Below are positions 15,366 through 19,290 of a stretch of 19,290 bases of DNA, in pieces (within the stretch, counting starts at the first letter, position 1; each line of letters starts with the position of its first letter). The stretch is from Methanobacteriaceae archaeon (GTDB lineage Archaea; Methanobacteriota; Methanobacteria; Methanobacteriales; Methanobacteriaceae), in the NCBI GenBank assembly GCA_011620845.1, contig WOYJ01000003.1:1-19290 (forward strand), in the 5' to 3' direction. Below the pieces are notes generated by a model. That model made no database searches. It was not told the origin of the DNA and was given only the letters and a program-made list of their open reading frames with translations. Both the position numbers and the translations under genes were made by a program.

Positions 15366-15962
15366 TCATGCACCTCCTAATGCTAATCTTACCTTTTTTA
15401 TTATTTCATCCAACTTTTCCTGGGGAGCTGTTTCTCCTCTAATAACTCCGCTAATAATATCCACGATTTCACCTTGAGTTTTAGGTTCTTCGGGCATTAC
15501 AGCTTTGGTTTTTACACCAACCTGAGCGAAATCTTCGAAGTCAACGGGGTATTCACATATCACTATACATGGCTTGTTTACTTTCCGTAGAATTAAACGT
15601 GCCTTGTACACTATGTGATGCTTAACTCCTCCCAAATGCACTACTAATAGGCGAAATCTTTTGATCTGTTCTACCTCTTTGGGAGTAAGTCCAAAAAGGC
15701 TTCCCATTCCCGCTGTGGGTGCATCTGAAGGGACTCCAGCGCCGGCATTTAATACCAAAGTGCTGGTAAATATGTTAGCTTCCCGTAGGGCAAACGTGAT
15801 TTCACATACTGGTTTGGTTATGTGTCTCCTCCCGGGGGACATAGCAATGGCCAGAACATCGTTTCCACACTCTGCAAATGTACCTCTCTGGGCGATTCCT
15901 CCTCCTTCACCCATTCCCATGGCTTCTCTGCAATCTACTACGTGTGTGGTCTTGCCAATCAT
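15366..15962 (-). CDS. mcrC: McrC, MCR activation protein
   Basis: A 198-aa protein of the mcr operon that is not part of the MCR hexamer. In Methanothermobacter and Methanococcus work it belongs to the ATP-dependent activating assembly (component A3a, with Mmp7, Mmp17, Mmp3) which reduces Ni(II) F430 to Ni(I). Seen: THVVDCREAMGMGEGGGIAQRGTFAECGNDVLAIAMSPGRRHITKP, LVLNAGAGVPSDAPTAGMGSLFGLTPKEVEQIKRFRLLVVHLGGVKHHIVYK, and PCIVICEYPVDFEDFA, all strongly conserved. Cys at 11, 32 and 53 could be functional. Start ATG overlaps the mcrD stop by four bases (ATGA), with only a weak AAAGAGA ribosome site, so it is translated by coupling. Absent from mrt (MCR II) operons. Confidence 0.97.
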   Translation of the reverse strand: MIGKTTHVVDCREAMGMGEGGGIAQRGTFAECGNDVLAIAMSPGRRHITKPVCEITFALREANIFTSTLVLNAGAGVPSDAPTAGMGSLFGLTPKEVEQIKRFRLLVVHLGGVKHHIVYKARLILRKVNKPCIVICEYPVDFEDFAQVGVKTKAVMPEEPKTQGEIVDIISGVIRGETAPQEKLDEIIKKVRLALGGA

Positions 15963-16399
15963 TTTTTGTTCTCTTTTTTAATTATGGTGGCTCTTTCGCT
16001 GAGTTGAGCGTTTTGATCCGTCAAACCAACCACTTCATCAGATATTTCATCCAAGGTTTCACCGTATTTAATCTGGTCTGTAACTGTTTTCTGCTTTCTT
16101 ATAAAGGTTCCAACATGTATGTTGAAGCCAAAGGGCAGATCATCTTCACAGACAGATCTAACTTCATCGATGATTTCCTCATCTTCAATATCCATTAAAA
16201 CACGGCCAGTTTGAACCTGTAAGTCGATTTCTTCGCCTTTAATTGTGATTTTTTTGCGTTCAGGGTTTATGTCTTCAGAAGGAAGTCTTTGTCCTTGGAT
16301 AACTATTTTTTTAATGCCTTCCACCATTTCTAGATCATTCAATAATCTTTCAGTGGTATCGGCGCTTAACAGTCTGTGCGGGAATATTTCAATGTCCAT
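15959..16399 (-). CDS. mcrD: McrD, MCR operon chaperone-like protein
   Basis: A 146-aa protein that in other methanogens binds apo-MCR and is thought to help assembly or F430 delivery. It is not in the mature enzyme. Seen: MDIEIFPHRLLSADTTERLLNDLEMVEGIKKIVIQGQRLP, GEEIDLQVQTGRVLMDIEDEEII, LPFGFNIHVGTFIRKQKTVTDQIKYG and a charged C-terminus. No signal or membrane segment. The ribosome site is poor: only a GGGGG stretch 11 bases before the ATG, 33 bases after mcrB, unlike the AGGAGG sites of mcrB, G and A. The stop overlaps the mcrC start by four bases. The weak site suggests less McrD than MCR subunits. Confidence 0.96.
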   Translation of the reverse strand: MDIEIFPHRLLSADTTERLLNDLEMVEGIKKIVIQGQRLPSEDINPERKKITIKGEEIDLQVQTGRVLMDIEDEEIIDEVRSVCEDDLPFGFNIHVGTFIRKQKTVTDQIKYGETLDEISDEVVGLTDQNAQLSERATIIKKENKK

Positions 16400-16432
16400 T
16401 TAGCTTTTTGCCCCCAAAGTTGGAAATTCTGT

Positions 16433-17775
<1,343 letters not shown>

Positions 17776-17897
17776 GAATTCTTGTACATCATTTTCTTAT
17801 GCATCGTGGAATAAACAGCGATAAACTGCTTAAAACTGGTTTTTGATCCCAACGATACAATTTTTGATATACGAATCTCCATTTAATAACTTATATG

Positions 17898-17916
17898 ATA
17901 TGTAACTTTCTTTTTG
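17898..17916 (-). promoter_or_regulatory. Candidate BRE/TATA of the mcr operon
   Basis: The minus strand reads purine-rich CAAAAAGAAAG followed by TTACATAT, the BRE-plus-TATA order of archaeal promoters. Initiation about 25 bases on, near 17876, would leave a leader of about 115 bases. A second AT box (17866-17871, tatatc) could act instead. The 270-base region 17762-18031 holds no gene. Confidence 0.4.
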
Positions 17917-17924
17917 ATTCAAGT

Positions 17925-17939
17925 AGAAAGATTTATATG
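17925..17939 (+). promoter_or_regulatory. Candidate BRE/TATA of mmp10
   Basis: Plus-strand purines AGAAAG followed by ATTTATATG fit an archaeal promoter well. Initiation near 17960 leaves a leader of about 70 bases. It overlaps the upstream side of the proposed mcr promoter, so the two divergent promoters lie within about 40 bases and may be controlled together. Confidence 0.5.
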
Positions 17940-17985
17940 GAATAATTCTGTAAAAGTTAATTGTATTTACAAGATTTTTTTCTTT

Positions 17986-17997
17986 TAATTCGAATTA
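17986..17997. promoter_or_regulatory. 12-bp perfect palindrome in the mmp10 leader
   Basis: taattcgaatta is its own reverse complement. It lies 34 bases before the mmp10 start and about 25 bases after its expected transcription start, a possible site for a dimeric repressor. Palindromes of this length are rare by chance but the sequence is AT-rich and the assignment is speculative. Confidence 0.35.
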
Positions 17998-18031
17998 TAA
18001 CGACTTCTTTTAAGGTTAAAAAGTAGATAAT

Positions 18032-19279
18032 ATGCAAATAATAGCAGATGTAGGTGGTATGCCCGGCAAAGACTGCAGGGGCTTCTGTAAATATTGCTAT
18101 TTTAGAAAGGTTAAAGATGGAGATCCCTTCGGGTGTAAACTGTGCAATCCTGGTAGAGTAGGATGTGAACACTGCGGCCCCGGGGTACGGGAGATCACCA
18201 ACAACTTCATACCCCCATTCATGGTGGTTGGCTCCGTCCAGAACACCCTGATGATGGGAGGAGTCAGAGACCAGCATTTAAAGGTTAACATCAGTGGAGG
18301 TGGAGATGTAAGCTGTTATCCCCATCTGCTGGAGATTTCATCTGCCTTTAAAGATTTAAGCCTCCCCATCCACCTGGGCTACACCAGCGGCAAGGGTATC
18401 GATGACGCTAAGACAGCCGAAGATCTGATATCCCGGGGAATAGAGGAAGTCACCTTCACTGTTTTTTCAACCGACGCCCAGCTCAGGAAGAAATGGATGG
18501 GAGATACGAATCCAGAAGAATCGCTGAAAGCCCTTAAAATATTCTGCGAAAACAGTGAAGTACACGCCGCAGCAGTCATAGTCCCGGGAGCTAATGACGG
18601 TGAAGTTCTTTTTAAGACGGCAAGTGATCTGGAAGAATGGGGTGCCAAGGCATTCATACTGATGAGATTTGCTAACCAGGAAAGTCAGGGACTAATCCTC
18701 GGAAATGAACCCATCTTAGAGGGTCAAAAAACCCATTCACTGGAAGAATTCGAGGAACTGGTTAAACAGGTAAACCGGGAATTCAAGCTCCGGGTAACCG
18801 GTACTCCTCTCTGTGACCCTGAAAACGACACTCCCTTTGCTATAAGTAAAAATAAAAACCGTGAATACCTTGATATATTATCTGAAGTTACCTCCGAGGC
18901 AACCATACTTACCAGTGCAGTGGCTGCTCCCTATATCGAGAAAATTATTTTAAATATTGGCGCCGAAGATTTGGTAAATGTAGTAGCCGCCAATAAAGAT
19001 ATCGGCTGCTTAATAACCCAGAAAGACCTGGAAGAGGTAGATCTTAAAGATGTTAAGGAAACGGTGATGATCCCCGGACGGGCCTTCGTGCATGACCGGA
19101 AGGCAGAGGAAGTTCTAAGCCGTGATGGAGTGGGTAGGATAGTTGCCAGGGGACCAGACAAACTTTCCGTTGATGGAGAGATGAGCGGCACCTTAAGCCG
19201 TGAAGACGTTTTAAAGACAGAGTTGATCGCTTTTCAGGATCTGATAGAGGCTATAAATTTCTTTGGTGTAAGAAAATAA
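18032..19279 (+). CDS. mmp10: Mmp10, cobalamin-dependent radical SAM McrA arginine C-methyltransferase
   Basis: Methanogenesis marker protein 10 (also called MamA), 415 aa, which adds the 5-C-methyl group to McrA Arg271 using S-adenosylmethionine, a [4Fe-4S] cluster and cobalamin. Seen: MQIIADVGGMPG, the radical SAM motif CRGFCKYC at 15-22 (C-x3-C-x2-C), a second cluster of four cysteines, CKLCNPGRVGCEHC, at about 35-48, NISGGGDVSCYP (the SAM-binding GGE-like segment) near 90-101, and IHLGYTSGKGIDD. The C-terminal part (from about 310) is the cobalamin-binding region in characterised members. The ATG has only a weak AAGGTT site. A complete gene ending 11 bases before the window edge. It is divergent from mcrB, whose operon encodes its target; McrA here has Arg271 in the right place. 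Confidence 0.96.
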   Translation: MQIIADVGGMPGKDCRGFCKYCYFRKVKDGDPFGCKLCNPGRVGCEHCGPGVREITNNFIPPFMVVGSVQNTLMMGGVRDQHLKVNISGGGDVSCYPHLLEISSAFKDLSLPIHLGYTSGKGIDDAKTAEDLISRGIEEVTFTVFSTDAQLRKKWMGDTNPEESLKALKIFCENSEVHAAAVIVPGANDGEVLFKTASDLEEWGAKAFILMRFANQESQGLILGNEPILEGQKTHSLEEFEELVKQVNREFKLRVTGTPLCDPENDTPFAISKNKNREYLDILSEVTSEATILTSAVAAPYIEKIILNIGAEDLVNVVAANKDIGCLITQKDLEEVDLKDVKETVMIPGRAFVHDRKAEEVLSRDGVGRIVARGPDKLSVDGEMSGTLSREDVLKTELIAFQDLIEAINFFGVRK

Positions 19280-19290
19280 TTATTATATAC

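Noticed and set aside
17950..17970. GTAAA...TTTAC repeat upstream of mmp10
   Set aside because: Five-base arms in AT-rich DNA are expected by chance; the nearby 12-bp palindrome is the better candidate.
17957..18277. 106-codon open frame on the - strand at the start of mmp10
   Set aside because: It is opposite the conserved cysteine-rich coding region of Mmp10 and runs into the AT-rich promoter region without a ribosome site.

Overview
The window is a stretch of an archaeal chromosome from a hydrogenotrophic methanogen, almost certainly of the Methanobacteriales (Methanobacterium-like). The evidence is a complete methyl-coenzyme M reductase operon in the order mcrBDCGA, followed on the same strand by a complete methyl-H4MPT:coenzyme M methyltransferase operon in the order mtrEDCBAFGH, with mtrA and mtrF as separate genes. 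The presence of mcrC marks this as the MCR I type of operon (the mrt/MCR II operon lacks C). Archaeal purine-rich BRE plus TATA promoters, strong GGAGG ribosome sites and T-tract terminators fit this. The DNA is moderately A+T-rich. No insertion sequence, CRISPR array, tRNA, rRNA or prophage is visible.

Layout. (1) 93-2056, + strand: a two-gene SufC-SufB iron-sulfur cluster assembly unit with a 22-base overlap. (2) 2118-2615, +: stand-alone formaldehyde-activating enzyme Fae, whose stop codon starts a 20-bp perfect tandem repeat. (3) 2761-3674, -: cobY (cobamide nucleotide-loop guanylyltransferase) and a small PRC-barrel protein. (4) 3902-4300, +: a small FMN-binding split-barrel protein behind a strong inverted repeat that overlaps its promoter. 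(5) 4443-4737, +: a tiny ORF and a decayed MoaD/ThiS-type ubiquitin-like gene broken by a one-base loss and a 10-bp tandem duplication. (6) 4734-6221, -: methanogenesis marker protein 14, an actin/Hsp70-fold (ASKHA)-like protein. (7) 6319-7743, -: a CaCA-family cation exchanger and a universal stress protein, apparently one transcript. (8) 7918-12884, -: mtrHGFABCDE (transcribed E to H). (9) 12946-17761, -: mcrAGCDB (transcribed B to A). (10) 17762-18031: a divergent promoter region. (11) 18032-19279, +: Mmp10, the cobalamin-dependent radical SAM enzyme that methylates an arginine of McrA.

How the genes work together. Mtr transfers the methyl group from methyl-H4MPT to coenzyme M through the corrinoid on MtrA and pumps sodium ions. 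MCR then releases methane. The neighbours look like a support set: CobY makes the cobamide needed by MtrA and Mmp10, SufBC can supply Fe-S clusters (needed by Mmp10 and many methanogenesis enzymes), Mmp10 matures McrA, McrC and McrD assist MCR activation and assembly, Fae feeds formaldehyde into methylene-H4MPT, and the exchanger may use the sodium gradient built by Mtr. Mmp14 has no proven function. Its fold-like motifs and position lead me to propose an ATP-dependent role on the corrinoid enzyme, as inference only.

Certainty. The mcr, mtr, sufC/sufB, fae, cobY and mmp10 calls are very secure: residue numbering in McrA, McrG, McrB, MtrA and Fae matches the recalled positions of known active-site or modified residues exactly or within one, which also fixes several start codons. 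Promoters and operators are read by eye and are less secure.
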